The notes under the pieces were generated by a model. The model made no database searches. It saw only the letters and a list, made by a program, of their open reading frames with translations, and had not been told where the DNA came from. 64,000 nt of DNA from Lingula anatina (lineage: Eukaryota; Brachiopoda; Lingulata; Lingulida; Lingulidae), in NCBI RefSeq assembly GCF_001039355.2, contig NW_019775613.1, positions 352,516 to 416,515 on the forward strand, read 5' to 3'. Below, piece after piece: positions 9,177-21,550 of this stretch. Every line of letters starts with the position of its first letter. The first letter of the stretch is position 1. The position numbers and the translations under genes were made by a program.

Positions 9177-11096
9177 ATGAACACACTGGTGAGTTTGATT
9201 TCAGTATTTCTTAAGGAATACTTGACTGAAGTAACAAAGAATAATTTGATTTTTGTCGAGGGAAAGAAATTTTGTGAACCTAAATAAATTGTTCGTAAGG
9301 AAGTATCTATTTGAAAATGCGTAACGCGGATAGCTATTTCAGTTGGATAGAAGAAAAATCTATTAATGAAAAAAAAAAGACATTATTATTTGAATAATTT
9401 CAGTTGGTTTTTGGGCTTCTCCTTTCATTTATTGCGGTCACCACCGCAAGGGAAAGTGGAGGTAAACTACACAAGCTTTTTACCAGCTTCTCTATTTATA
9501 CAGGAATACTAAACGGGTACCATACTCTGATAAAATAAATAACAAGACTTAAGGAAGGCCGTAGTGATCAGATTTTTTTCAGTGCCCTATCTCTTAACCC
9601 TTTAAATATGTTTTTCTGCTTACATAAAGTTTGCAGTAGTTATTTTCTTTGTTGTAGTGATAGGATTTATTTTAGTGCCCCATCTTTTAACCCTTTAAAG
9701 ATCTTTTTATGCTTACATAAAGATTGCAGGAATTATTTTTCCTTTTTTTTTACCTGTTCCATGTACCTCGTTATATTTCATTTTATTTCTATGTGCCTCG
9801 TTTTATTTTATTTTATGTGAGAGTGTACAAACGGCAAGAAGGACGGAGACCAGTGGGACACCCAGAGACTTAACGGATGGTTCCGACTGGGATGTGAACG
9901 CGGACGAATCGTTTTTAAAGGTACGAATCAAATCCCTGCTAGAAGACATTCAAAGAAATTATGTAAAATATCACAATCAATAAGCTATTCGTAAAGAGTT
10001 TTATATGGAGACGGTTAATACTTGTAGTATCATTTGACTTTGTTTTTTCCTCATGCTTCGTTTTAGGCATTATTGTGTCTGCAATCATTCAGTTGTGAGG
10101 AATGCAATATAGAAGGACAAATACACTATTAAAAAATGACCCCAGGAGTTTTATAAGAATATTTCCCTGGAAGGATTTAATTATAACCCACGATTCTATT
10201 TCGGTGACTTTCAGTCATCTTCATAGAGAAAAAAAACATCTTTTGGAATTAAAAATACAAACCTTCACTTTGATAGAATTCAACCTACATCATTGAGGGA
10301 GACATTATCATTTGTGTCAAAATTCTTTTTTTTTTAAAGTTTCCTTCTTTTCACAGGCTGTCTGAGGGGACAAGACGGGGAAAGAGTCCTTGTTCAAGCA
10401 GGAAAAACCTTCTGTGAAGGGTCGTTCCGTTACCGTTGCAACCAACAAGGCCAAGATTACAGTCTCACTTTCGCTGGACGTAAGAGAAATCTTACTAAAC
10501 ATAACTTTTTAGTTGGTTTTCTATCATTTTGTGCCTTTTTACCCCCCCCCCCCCGTCTTTACCCTTTCCTGTCAGCGTGTTCTTAGACCCCATTCCCATA
10601 GATTTTAGATCGATCTATCCCTGTCTCACTAGATTACTGTCGGCTTAGCCGGCTTAAGCGTCTGTCCAGCCTACTAAAAGCTGTAAGGGGGTAATTAACT
10701 ATGGTGCGCGCTCGGCTGACTGCAATTTAGCGTGAACCCCTAGGGAGATAGGTCGATATAAATCTAAATCTCTGGATCGATCTAAATCTCTGGGAATGCA
10801 CCCTAAGGATCGCACAGATGCAGAAAAAGGTCTTAGATTTTGTTTAGTTTTTTTCTCTTGCGCTAATCGTCTCTTCTCTTTCCTGTTCGTGGGTTTTCTT
10901 TAGACCAATATTTTTGAAAATGCACAAGAGTTTCAAAATGATGTATTTTAAAAAGATTTCCGCATATTTCACCCGCATGCGCAGTTATTCAATCTCACGT
11001 CATGATTTATCCTTTTCTCTCTATATATGCAATCGCACAAACTCAATTATTAGCTGTCGTGAAAGTATTCTTTCTATTTGTATTTCAGGTTGTTAG
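9177..11096 (+). CDS. Small secreted six-cysteine protein, possibly two mig-18-like fibronectin type I modules
   Basis: Five exons join in phase: 9177-9188, 9404-9461, 9822-9920, 10357-10479 and 11089-11096 (stop TAG). All have GT donors and AG acceptors. The 99-residue product begins with a clear signal peptide (MNTLLVFGLLLSFIAVTTA). The mature part has six cysteines at 25, 48, 58, 76, 84 and 99 and ends in Cys. The pattern C-x-NGKKDGDQW...GWFRLGC...FKGC, followed by a related GERV...FRYRC...GRC, resembles the two-per-protein fibronectin-I-like domain named after C. elegans mig-18. That assignment is by eye. The last exon adds only three residues. No glycosylation sequon is seen in the mature part. 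It lies 2.7 kb upstream of the growth-factor gene in the same orientation. I considered whether it was that gene's 5' part, but the in-frame stop at 11094 and a second signal peptide at 13814 argue against it. Confidence 0.7.
10590..10800. mobile_element. MITE family A, copy 1 (in intron 4 of the six-cysteine gene)
   Basis: About 210 bp with inverted ends CATTCCCATAGATTTTAGAT and GATCTAAATCTCTGGGAATG. It shares the interior words CTCACTAGATTACTGTC, GTAAGGGGGTAATTAACT, GGCTGACTGCAATTTAGCG and TGAACCCC with the copies at 14864-15073 and 48733-48945. Confidence 0.85.
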
Positions 11097-11310
11097 CATT
11101 TGGCAGACAGCGCCAGTAGCTATAGCGTTACATCTGCCAAACAAACACTTGTCGAAAGATTTCCTAAAGAAGAACCAGCCTTCTTTATTATCAACTATCT
11201 CGATTTGCCATATAAGAGACTGATATGCGTGATCTCTAAAACAGATCTATAATTCATTTTTTGTCATGCGGTTAACGTCATGCGTAACACTGTACAAGTA
11301 TCTTCGCTGA

Positions 11311-11316
11311 AATAAA
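11311..11316 (+). terminator. Poly(A) signal AATAAA of the six-cysteine protein gene
   Basis: AATAAA 215 bp after the stop codon, in the expected orientation. Confidence 0.5.
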
Positions 11317-11610
11317 GCCCTGCATATCACTTAACGATATCGGAATTTAATGTCTTTTATTCTGAGACGTCCTTTGGTGATAAGTTAACTTGTCAGGAAA
11401 TCGTAGTCGTTGGTTTCGACGTACAATCTGTCGCCTCTGACGTGTGCTATATCGACTGCTAGACAAGCCTCCCGCTTAACGGCGATAGGAAAGTTCCATT
11501 AAGATCTCATGCAATAGCGATTAATGGGACAACGGTTGATTATGTTTTATTATTCTAGGTTAAATTGCTTATTTTCCCGCCCCTCCCTTTACCTCTCTGT
11601 CTTACCATGG

Positions 11611-11850
11611 GCTCATTCCCATTTAACTATCGGTCTACGAAGATTGATCCAACTCCGCGGGAACTCTCACTAAATCCAGTCAATTTAACATGCCCCCTCC
11701 TAGCGTTGAGTAGGATACAGAAAAGCTGGTGATTATACGAGTACGTTATAAACGAGATGAGGCGTGTTACGGTGTTGGTTTGTTAATAAATTGATTGCAA
11801 TTAGCAAGAGTCCCTGCGGAGTTGGATCGATCGACGAAGACCAACCGCTT
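11611..11850. mobile_element. Diverged relative of MITE family A
   Basis: Inverted arms GATTGATCCAACTCCGCGGG and CTGCGGAGTTGGATCGATCG enclose about 150 bp. It shares the CATTCCCAT end, the TCTCACTA word and a GCAATTAGC word with family A but is otherwise diverged. Confidence 0.55.
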
Positions 11851-13090
11851 CAATAGAAATGCGCTCTATGACGAAATACAGTAACACCATCAATGTTGTC
11901 CTTTTTATACAGTCCCCTCTTTTTTTATCGCACTTGCTCTTGTTTTTCTCTTACGTGCGCGTGCGTTTAAGTACACAAAACACATTTTTAAATCAAGTTG
12001 ACAGGTTAATAGCGGTTACCGTCACAATGGTTGACTAACGTTTGTTTTTATGGACTGGTGCTGCTAGTTTCTCCTCTAACTCCCCTCTCTCCATCTCTTT
12101 CTCACTCACTCTCCTTCTCCTTCTTCTCTCTCTGATCTATATGTACTGTCCCCTACTCAATCTTTTCATAATTGTATTGTTCTCTCTCTCTTGCACGTGT
12201 GTGTCGTTGTTTTGAAAAATAAAAATAAAAATCACTTTTAAACATATTAAAATGTATTTTTTTTATTATATTTTCTTTTGAAGTGAAGCACATTTTCATA
12301 AATCTTGATTTTGTCTCAGATTTTCGTGATGGGTGAATATCCGAAATAGTTCTGGCATGCGTTCAACCTCTATGCTCCCTATTTTGTGGCGGGACACCAC
12401 ACTATCATGTTCGTAGGCTGTCTGCTGCTGCGAGACCGTTAGAAAAATACTCGAGGTTAAATATCAGTATTCATTTCATCATGGTGGCATTCTCTCGATT
12501 TAAAAAGTAGCTGTGGATTTAATTGTCCATTCTAGTGTAAACAACACTTGACCACTTACTTCGGCAAACGTTAATAGTTTCAAGGGCCCCACCACGGAGC
12601 TTGAACGTTTATGCTCTTAAAGAGTGTTCAGTCGCTAATTGAAAGTGACAGAGGCTGACACAGTGTCAAATTGTGGAGAGGTTAAAGCCAAATTTGATCA
12701 AATGTTTAACCCCTAGGGTTAAAGAAAGAGACAGGATGCCAACAATGATGATAAACAGTCTCTTCTTTTTAAAAAAATCTTAAAATATCTTGTTAATTTA
12801 TTCAACATTTTTTCTAATTGTTCTTTTAATTATTGTGTAGCTCAGCTCTTATACGGGTTACAATGATTTGAAAGGTACGCATTTATGCAGTTTAATTCCC
12901 CAAAGCTACCCAGTTTGTTCATTGTTTTTTAGTGATTGACTGACCGGTTGACAAACTGATTAATCTATTCATCTGATTAATATGATAGCGTCTTTGTTCA
13001 TCAGCCGACTTTCATTTATCCATTCAAAAATATAAAAATTAAGATAAATAGATAAATACGTTAATACAGATAAATGAAAAATATACATTG

Positions 13091-13142
<52 letters not shown>
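13091..13142. repeat. (AAAT)n microsatellite
   Basis: About 13 AAAT units. Confidence 0.95.
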
Positions 13143-13144
<2 letters not shown>

Positions 13145-13813
13145 TATGAATATTTGGCATAGCGCAAGTATGTTTATCGATTTATCAAATTGATTTAAAC
13201 TAATAAAAAGAAAACAGTATCGTGAATTAATTCAAGTGCTTTACTCGGTTTGGCTTGTTCTTCGAGTGTCGGTTATTGGTGTATACGTAACTGTTGATGT
13301 AAGTCAGCAGAACTAGGTCACTTCTGTGTGAAATATAGCTTGAATCATCCTATCAATTTTCTCTCCACCCCCACCCCCCGGAGTGTGTCATTCTCCCTCT
13401 TCTCCCTCTCACTCGATCATTTTTTATTCCTTTCATGCTGCTTGGCTTTTCTCCCTGCCCTATAGTATTTCTTAAATGTGAAATCGAAATATCCAATCTC
13501 TGTTTACAGTAAAGAAACTACGATGCTTCCTGCGGCGAAATAGGTTGTACACACATTTTTGACAGCCTCTGTGAGTCACGTCAAGTGACACAAAACAAGT
13601 GACTACTAAGCTAAGGAATATCCTTCTTCACTAAAGAGGAACAGATACTAGGAAAACACGTTTAAATGGGGATTTTTGCTGTCATAGCGCTGATAAAGAG
13701 CGAAGAAATCGAAGGCTCATTGGGGTAGAAAGGCACCTGCCTCGTGAATTTTTTAGTGGACATCACGGTGGAATCATCTTATTATCAGCATCCTTAGAGA
13801 TACAAGGATAAGC

Positions 13814-16800
13814 ATGAGTCACAATTACGTCTATGCTAGTAGACTGCTCTTGGGATGTTATATTGCCTGTCTGACTTCAAACACTGGTTGTAACAGCAAA
13901 GCGGATAAGATGTCAAAGAGCGCAGTTAAATCAAATCTGTTGAAGGCACATGCTTTGGACGGTTTTACTAAGAGGCATTTTCCTAATGATTTCGCACCGG
14001 GGTACTCCTCAATGGTAAGCTTTTATTTTACTTACAACTCTAAATTTAGCATGTACAGCATTTCAAAGTTCAAAGACGGACGTATTCAACCTTTTGCTGT
14101 AGATCGTATTTTAAGTGCATAAAGGCCTGTATTGTTGACTGTTCTTTTCTGAAACAACTCAGAATTTCCCTCCAGAGTCTCTTTTGTCTTGGAAACCTAC
14201 AACAATTCAACCATGGGTAACCCTACAGAAAAATGAACGAACCGGGAAGGGGGGGGGGGGGGTCAAGATGATTGAAATATCATTCCCTAATCTGATTGAT
14301 AGTTTTGTCTTGTAGGGTAAAATTGGGACCGATGATTCAATAAAAATTACACCGTCAGTGTAAATCATTACTAAGCTTTGGGATGCTCATGTGTATTTAT
14401 ATATATGCGACAAATACACTGTGGTGCTTGGCGTACCTGATAAGCAATGAACATATGTTTTCTGCGATTGGCACTTATCGAGCAACACTTACACAGCATT
14501 GAAAATGATAATGAAACCAGCATCACGGATAAAAGAGTTACGCCCTTCAAAGCACAATCGCTCGTAAGTTCCGTTTACACCCATTTTACTAGCCCGTTTC
14601 TAATTCAGACCTGATACGATAAGAACAAGCTGCCTGCCTCGTTCGTCTCCGTCAATGTGTCACTGAATAGGCGAAGGCGTTGCCTATTTAACAAATCTAG
14701 CGCATGTAAAAATAGTTAGAATATAAGATGATGCAACACACAACATAAGAGTTTCTGTAATGTAATCAAAGATGTGTTGCTTAGCTTATACTATTTGTAT
14801 ATATTTATATGGCTTTTAGATTTTATCTCTCTCACTCGTTTCGTCACTGGTTCTCTTAGGGCGCTTTCCCATAGATTTTAAATCGATCTATCCCCGTGGG
14901 GAGTCTCACTAGATTACTGTCAGATAATCCGGCTTAAATGTCCGTCCCGCCTACTACAAGCTGTAAGGGGGTAATTAACTTCTGTGCGCGGTCGGCTGAC
15001 TGCAATTTAGCGTGAACCCCCAAGGAGTTAGGTCGATCTAAAGTAGATCGATCTAATCTCTGGGAATGGGGTCTTATACTATACCCTCAGCAGATAGATA
15101 GAAAATGTTTTATAGGGGAAAAATATGTTATCGGTTCATCAGTCTAATTAAAGTAACCTCACAGTAAGTTTTGTTTGTACAAGAGTTAAATTTGTCTCCA
15201 GCGAAGAAAAATGAGCAATACCTACCACAAAGAGCACCTGCAGCATAGATAACTAATTTAAGATAAGTTTGGGCCTATTCGCAGAGTGCGTTACACTATT
15301 CTGCTGCGCACACTTTTCTCTTGCTCACTAGTGTGGTCATCAGTGTATTGACTCTCTTCCAGCGGTCTTCTTGCTGTTAAAAATAGAATATTTATTAATT
15401 GGTCTTCATTTGCAAGCAGTACTTCATATCGTACCATTGGGTTCGATCTTATGTGGTCCGAGATCAATGTGTGTTGACGAGGCAGGGTATGAGTGAAGGC
15501 CTGTTAATGTTTGCCCTTTAAATAGCACACGACCCAGAAATAATGCTATTCGTACTCGTATTTTACTGCTGTCATTGGTATTTCCTGTTTTACGCAACGC
15601 GACTTGAATAACAAATCGAGCTCTTTAAACGATTCCTTAATTGCTGTATGTAGGATTAATATTGAGGGGATACGGGGAATAACTTAAAGAGCTGTTGATG
15701 ACATTAAGACGCCTTCGTACTTTCGTAAACTTTGACGAGTAAGTTTTTTTACTAGAAAAAAATTGGCTCTTTTTCAAACAGATTAAAATTTCACTTGAAG
15801 TTCAATGTTCAAACGTTGTCTCTATGCTTTTTCAATTCATTCCAGTAGTGTTTGACCATATGACTGTGGGTCACGCAGATATTTACATGTAAAAATTGAT
15901 ATCTTATGGATCATCCGAGTTGAGACGTTTTATCAGTTTTGTCTCTATTAAGTGACGTATACCTACATATGGCTAACTTTGCACGCTTTCGTACCCAGAA
16001 AGAGGGCATTTCGCGGAGAGTGTTTCATTTCACCGTGTCTTTTCTATCACAGGCATAAAGTTTGTTCTTTGCTCCGTACTGTTTACATTGGCATTAAAGG
16101 TTTTTCTAAAATGTCGCAAGACTGAATGATCAAAGGAGAGAGCTGTCGAGAAACTATTGCTTGGCAGGCCAAAGGCCATAACTTAGACGTTAGAAGTGTA
16201 TCGGGAAATTCTTTTGTCATTACGTTTTCTGTCTGTCTGTCTGTCTGTCTGTCTGTCATTGTGTCCGTCCGCCCTGCTGTCCGCATGTCTGGCAACAAAG
16301 CGAGCAGCATTCTTTTCGAACTTTGAGTCATAAGCTCATATTCTTTTTTACTTCCCCTATTATTGTATAACTTTTGGAAGGGTTGGGAGGAAGGGTTATG
16401 ATTTCACAGTAGATTAGTGATCACAATTCCGAGACGCGACGATGTTATCGGTGGCACCAGGTTTCTGGAGAACGTGACGAACCGTAATAATAAAGTTTAT
16501 TCATCCATTGCACATATATATTATAAGATACACATAAAACAGAAATTGTTTTACCGTCTCGGGTTTAGGTAAAGATCAAATACATGAATAAAATATAGTA
16601 CAAAACAATGCAGGCAGAAGTAAAAAAAAGATTGAGAGTTATTGTTAAAATCTTTATTTTTTTACTATTTAAAAGAGTTGTAGCGATAGTATAAAAGTTT
16701 TAAAAAACCGTTTGTTTCCTTTGAAAGTTAAAAGTCTACATTTGCCTGGGAGAAATTAAAAAAGTTCTTTAGCAGTGTGAATGGTATCGCGCAGGCGTCA

Positions 16801-19800
16801 TTAAATATCGTTTTTTGTATTTCAAACTTTTCTGAATATGACATCTAACTCTTTATCGAGCTGCTTGTGAAAACCAAACTATTTGGGGTGTAATAATCAA
16901 ATGAAATATTCTTGCAACAGCTTCGTGGGCAGCGTTTCCGCTTATTTTCACTAGGCTAAGCTGATCCCCATTTTACCGTTTTAACTTTCAAAAGCAAAAA
17001 TGTGTAAAAAAAGAGACTATTAATATTGTTTCTGGCTAGCGCATTTGTTAGGCAACTGTTTATTTCATAACGCACCCTCCCTGTCGAACAAAATCCTGTT
17101 TCATGTGACATGCATAAAATGCTTTTAAAATCTAGCTGTAAATATTACTACTACAGACCCAAATTTAAGGTAAAAGTTACCACCATGTTTTGAAATTTTA
17201 GTCCCTTCTCAGAACGTCTCCTCCTTGATTTTACATAAGCAACCTAAAAAGAGATTAAAGGGCACATTATCGTCGAAGACTCCATGTTGCACAGTCAAAG
17301 AAATATGATACCAGCGACACCAAATATTTTGCAACGGTTCGTTACGGGGAATTAACGTTAAAAGCATAATAGTGTTCGTAACTAACCTCAAGCTACAGGG
17401 ACGTCAGAACGTTTGTTCACCTAGAACCAAAGATTTTGGGGGGCATTTTTTTTTTGCACAAACACATCACCAATGAGATTTCCCATCGTTCCCTGAAATC
17501 TGTGCGGGGAATTATCCACAATGATTGAAACTGTTACCTACAAAATGCAGATTCTTCAACCTAAAACTCAAGCCAACAAGAAATACCCACTTGATGTGGC
17601 AGACGCCCTGTGGACTTGCAGGACGACTGTTCCAACCGGCCCTTGACATCTTGACCACGAGCCGGCGTCCTTGCTGTGAACTTTTGGCCACAATGACCTT
17701 TGTTATTGTTAATCACACCTCCAGTGTTTCTAAACTTTTCAAAAAAACATGTGATCGTATGGCAATGTGGAGTTTTCGTCCCAGAATATTCACGTCGAAA
17801 TAACCTCCGAACAAGAGTAGGTAATTTTGTTGCAAAATACAGTTCCACTATCTTTGACCTTTCTTTCACCGAAAAATTCTCGTAGTGGCCCATCTTGGTA
17901 TCAGATAAAACTTACAGGCCTGATCTGTAACTCACCTGAAAAAGAAAAAGAAACAATTATTTCTCTAGAAAATATGGGTCTTTTGTCCCTCTTATTGTGT
18001 CCCACCCTGTATAAACAATACGTCCTATAATATCTTCACAAAAAAGATAAATAAATTTATGAACAAATAAATAATTTAATAATAAACTTGTGTGAGATTC
18101 CTTCGAAGAAAACATACGACACGAGTATTATAAAAAGAACAGTATGGTTTGATTATTGTAAATCTCATTACCGTCGCCAATGGAATATTTCATGTAGTGC
18201 AGAAAGTAAATTCAACGTCGTCAATGAAAGATGAATTTTTATATTCGTAAATGGATAAATATATTCTATATTACTAAAATACAGTGCATTGTATTGATAA
18301 ATATGATAAATGATATATGATAAATGCGTTATACATGTGGATAGTTTTAAGATGCATCGTCGAAGTCATAAATATATATCGATGTTTGATCTTTTTTTTA
18401 AGGATAGATTTGTTCTTCCAATTAAAATTTCTGATCTGATGGCGAAAATGAAAGAGACGAAATCGTATCATGACGTCATCAGAATATTCCTTGGAGACGA
18501 CCTGTCCAATAGGGAGATTCAAGACATGTTGACGGGAAAATCTCAGGAGCACGTGACGGTAAAACTGAGACACGGTCTTGGGATAGAAACGGTGAACGAC
18601 ATTGGGTCAGACCACGAGGCTCATAAATTAAACTCAGCAGGTATTTGCACACGAAAATGAATTCTGTTAATATACATGTACCTTTTGGCTGTTTTATCTT
18701 CTTCTTTTGCACTTTTCTGAAATAGAGACTTTTCTGAAATTCATGCACTATTTTTTAAGCATTATCAACAGGTTATAAGCAAGTGCAATTAATTCGAATG
18801 ATCGTCAGAGCAGATTCACTGGTCAAAAGTTTTTTCATATAGACCATACTGAAACAATCCATGAGGTAAGGACCGATGTTACAATCCATACGCAGTGTAA
18901 ATCAACACTATATTTTAAGTCCAACAAATACTTCTTTATCCCCAGACCTGAAAGCCGCATACGAACACTATCGGGAGGTGCACTCGGCGCCTGTCTCCTG
19001 CTCCACGCCCATCGCTGAGGTGATCAAAATCAACAAAATCAACACCAACCCTCACAAGGCTTATATCCCGGACTGCACCGTGGTTTACAGGTGTCGCAGG
19101 GAAGCTGGTTGCTGCACGGCATCCTCACAATGCGGACCCAAGAGGAAGAAAAATATTACAAGGGCGTTTTATGTGAGTAACACTATTTTTTATGAGTATG
19201 GAACACGCATTTTTATGAAAATTTTAATTTTTAATATATAAGAAATTTGGAAACTGCCTCTTTGTGTACTTATGATCGGACTATCGAAGCGGATCCAGTG
19301 CAGTTGCTTTATTAGTCGCCACCACTCACCCACCTAATCTTTATGAAAATGTATTCTCATACACTGTAGAACTTGAGTGACACATACTGTTGTGTGTTTA
19401 AACATGTGCGCAAAATAAAAGATAAAGAGGAAGTGATATAAAAACCGTTTCAGTGTATGATAATCATTTTATTCGGAAACTAGACTTTTATTGTACGAAA
19501 AGAGGCATGTCTGAAATCGTGTCGATCTGCGTGCTTACAAATTAACCAATAAACGCTCTCTTAAACATAACCAGTGTGACAAAAGACTGTAGTGGTAGGT
19601 GGCTGGAACTTTGACTTGTATTGAAAGCTGATTTTCGATGCCATGTCTTTACAAAAGTTTCTCCTTAGCAGGATTTGAACCAGCGACCTAAGGATTTCAA
19701 TTTCTCCTCTACGGTCCTCCGATCTGCCAACTGAGCTATCATGTTCGTGGGTGCTCAGGTTAATGAGAAATTTGAGAAACCGATTTCCCTTTTTTTAGCC

Positions 19801-21483
19801 CAAAATCGCAATTATGAAGATTTATCTACTATCCAAAAATGAATATAAGTCAGTAAATAGGGAGTTTTTTTTTGGCTAACCCTGACCGTATCCTTAATAT
19901 CTCCCAGTTTGACTCAACGAGTTATCTGATGCTCGGATTCATAATGTAAGAAACCGGTTTGTTTGAATAGTGCACTTGCACTGACTCATTTTTTCCTTTA
20001 AATTATAAATTGTCATTTATGAAGATGTTAAACATGGCAGTTAATGCAATTCATGAACTCACTGAAAATAATCTTGGAGGTGCAAAGCACATGAAATTAC
20101 ATAATGCGGCCTTTTTTCTCTCTCTTCTTTTTCTTGAAAGTTTCCTCTGAATAAAAAAGGTTAAAAACTTTTGAGTACCGAAGTTACTATAATGGGGAAT
20201 CCTGCTGAAAGCTTTTCAGTTTCCGCCAAGGCACCGTTAAATAGGAACTTCCTGCTTCACAGGTGGCCCGTCTATTGGCAGTAAACATTTTGGTGCAGAA
20301 TACAGATGTCATCTTTTTTTATACTCTGATAAACCGTTGGCTTGACTTCAAAATGATTAAGAAACGTTGAATTATAGTTAGAAGTACATAACTCACGTTT
20401 ACGTCATTCGACTTATTTTGCAGTTTGGGTACTATTATATTTTTAAGTGGCCGCCAGATGTTTTTTATCCACAATAAATATGTCAAATCGCGTTCCTGTT
20501 TTCGGGCTAGAGAAAGTTGCAGGATCATGTAAAAATACAATGTTCAATGTTTCTACATTTCTACAAGGGGGGCTGGACGGTTGCTACACATGTAATATTT
20601 CAGGGTAGGTGGCATACACTTAGTGTTCCCGAATTTCAGAAAATGGGCCTTTTATACTTGTAACTCTCCTGTATTCCAGGTAGTTGGACTGGAAAGGGAG
20701 TATACGTTCCATATTCCTTGGGTGGAAACCTTGACATTTGAAAACCACACGGAGTGTGGATGCATACCTATAAAGACACTGCCGAGGTGAGTTCAGTTAA
20801 CCTTAGGATATATAGGATATTAAAATGAAGGGGGCGGGGGACTTACACCCGCGGGATTTAATTGACCGAAAAAACTGACATGGCACGATTTGTCGTATTG
20901 CTTCTGTGCGCCTGATTGTTTTTCTACCCTTCCCTTTTGGTACAAAACGAGGGTTGTATCTGTCTCTTTCATTTTTTGTAAAAGTGTGGGAGTGGTGAGT
21001 CTTTCGACCCTGACTTCCCCTATGCCAAACTTATTGTTCAAATTCAAACTGGATGGTTACTTTTTAACTTAACACTGATGGTAGTTTTAAGATTGCGATA
21101 GGTGTTCCGATGCAGAATGTGTTAGTTGTTGAACGTGCACAACCGCACTGCTGATGACCGATTTCGCTGCACGTTGCAATGATAGACGGCTTCGTTGCAC
21201 AAGTAGCGATCTATAGTTTTAATTATAAAAAAGTAGTAAATGATGATGTGTATTGTGAGCCGGATATGAACCAACGACATGAGGATTCCTATTTCACACC
21301 GTTCCAACATTTGAGAAATAAAAATTCCCACTATCATTTGATAATTAAAAAGCAATACACAGTACTGTTTGAATTATTTCTTAATGTAGGAGCCTACTCG
21401 TACATATTACATTCATACACAGATGGAGAAATATGCAGCCATCGGGAAATTGCCTGCCAGACTAATCATGACTGCTTGAAATA

Positions 21484-21550
<67 letters not shown>

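Larger units (their letters stand above)
11317..13813. other. Intergenic between two secreted-protein genes
   Basis: Contains the diverged MITE (11611-11850) and an (AAAT)n microsatellite (13091-13142). The pyrimidine-rich TCTCTC stretches near 12070-12200 have no recognised role. No further exon was found, but short 5' UTR exons of the growth-factor gene would be invisible here. Confidence 0.5.
15074..18402. other. Remainder of growth-factor intron 1
   Basis: Part of a 4.4-kb intron. It contains a TCTG microsatellite (16230-16257) and a decayed transposase frame (17561-17893, minus). No other coding exon was recognised, and the flanking exons join in phase 0 without one. Confidence 0.6.
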
